A program made the position numbers and the translations under genes. A stretch of DNA of 64,000 bases from NCBI GenBank assembly GCA_002633005.1, contig NMRA01000319.1, forward strand, positions 379,925 through 443,924. The letters run 5' to 3'. How positions within the stretch are numbered: position 1 is the first letter of the stretch; each line of letters starts with the position of its first letter. Source of the DNA: Phoronis australis (Eukaryota > Phoronida > Phoronidae). Below are positions 63,544-64,000 of this stretch, piece after piece. Under the pieces are notes generated by a model. That model was not told where the DNA came from. It worked only from the letters and a program-made list of their open reading frames with translations, and ran no database searches.

Positions 63544-64000
63544 GTAAGTTCATTGATTTTTCACGTTATTCTTTTTTACGTCTTAACTTCAATGCACCTG
63601 TAATGTAATGTGAATCTTCTTAAATGTGAACCTGTACTTCCCATTTTGCTTCTCAGCTCTCTAGGAAATTTTCCACCACTGGCACCCATTAAAAGGCGCA
63701 TTTTGGTCACTTTTCTGGTGTGCAGCTACTTAGGAATTCGTCATAAATTCTATGGGTTCTTATGGAGGTTTGAGAACCAGTCATTCCCTAATTTTCAGAT
63801 GAACATTGTTCTTAGATAACTGGTTTTGGGGCTTCTGTGCCTCGAGACCTGCTCCTCCCAGTTATTAAAGGGATAATCCCCCCCGAGATGTTATCGTCAG
63901 TTGCGCATAGTGTCTATATCTTGTTATGGATCATGGTGATCCAGTTCACTATGATTTGGTGCTTTCCGGATGATTTGACCTCTAGAGTTAGGGGATTGGA
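63544..64000 (+). other. Window end, intronic
   Basis: A weak GAGAACCAGTC/ACTGGTTTT pair at 63773-63827 may be a decayed hairpin of the dispersed family. No exon seen. Confidence 0.35.

Overview
The window is animal nuclear DNA. It is AT-rich, with short GT-AG exons in long introns, several nonautonomous DNA transposon families, a broken LINE fragment, one N gap (53744-54218) and isolated ambiguous bases. Nothing looks bacterial. Gene content and repeat style suggest an invertebrate, possibly a deuterostome such as a hemichordate, but the sequence alone does not fix the species.

Three gene models can be supported by exon phases. (1) Positions 1-10715, plus strand: the last ten exons (about 596 residues and a stop) of a large protein that I read as the ciliary central-pair protein CFAP54; its 3' UTR runs to about 12115. 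(2) Positions 14854-27603, minus strand: a complete four-exon FAM72 gene of 150 residues, with conserved cysteine motifs and one GC-AG intron. It is convergent with the CFAP54-like gene. (3) Positions 28034-28100, plus strand: a 22-codon first coding exon matching the N-terminus of the srGAP (SRGAP2-type F-BAR RhoGAP) family. Its first intron appears to fill the rest of the window, at least 35.9 kb. A possible alternative first coding exon lies at 63444-63543.

The most interesting point is the arrangement. FAM72 and srGAP are head to head with 430 bp between start codons, the pairing known for FAM72 and SRGAP2 in vertebrates. The shared promoter holds two CCAAT boxes 31 bp apart and a TTTGAA (CHR-like) hexamer, all oriented toward FAM72, plus a full palindromic CRE. 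This resembles a G2/M cell-cycle promoter.

The remaining sequence is intronic or intergenic and rich in repeats: foldback elements sharing a GAGAACCAGTTT arm, a CCTGGGCCC-ended element of about 400 bp in two opposite copies, a three-copy family with CACAC-type ends, a hAT-like element with an exact 6-bp target duplication, and a 1.3-kb direct duplication joined by a single N. Nearly all other open frames are unsupported by splice sites or conservation visible to me.
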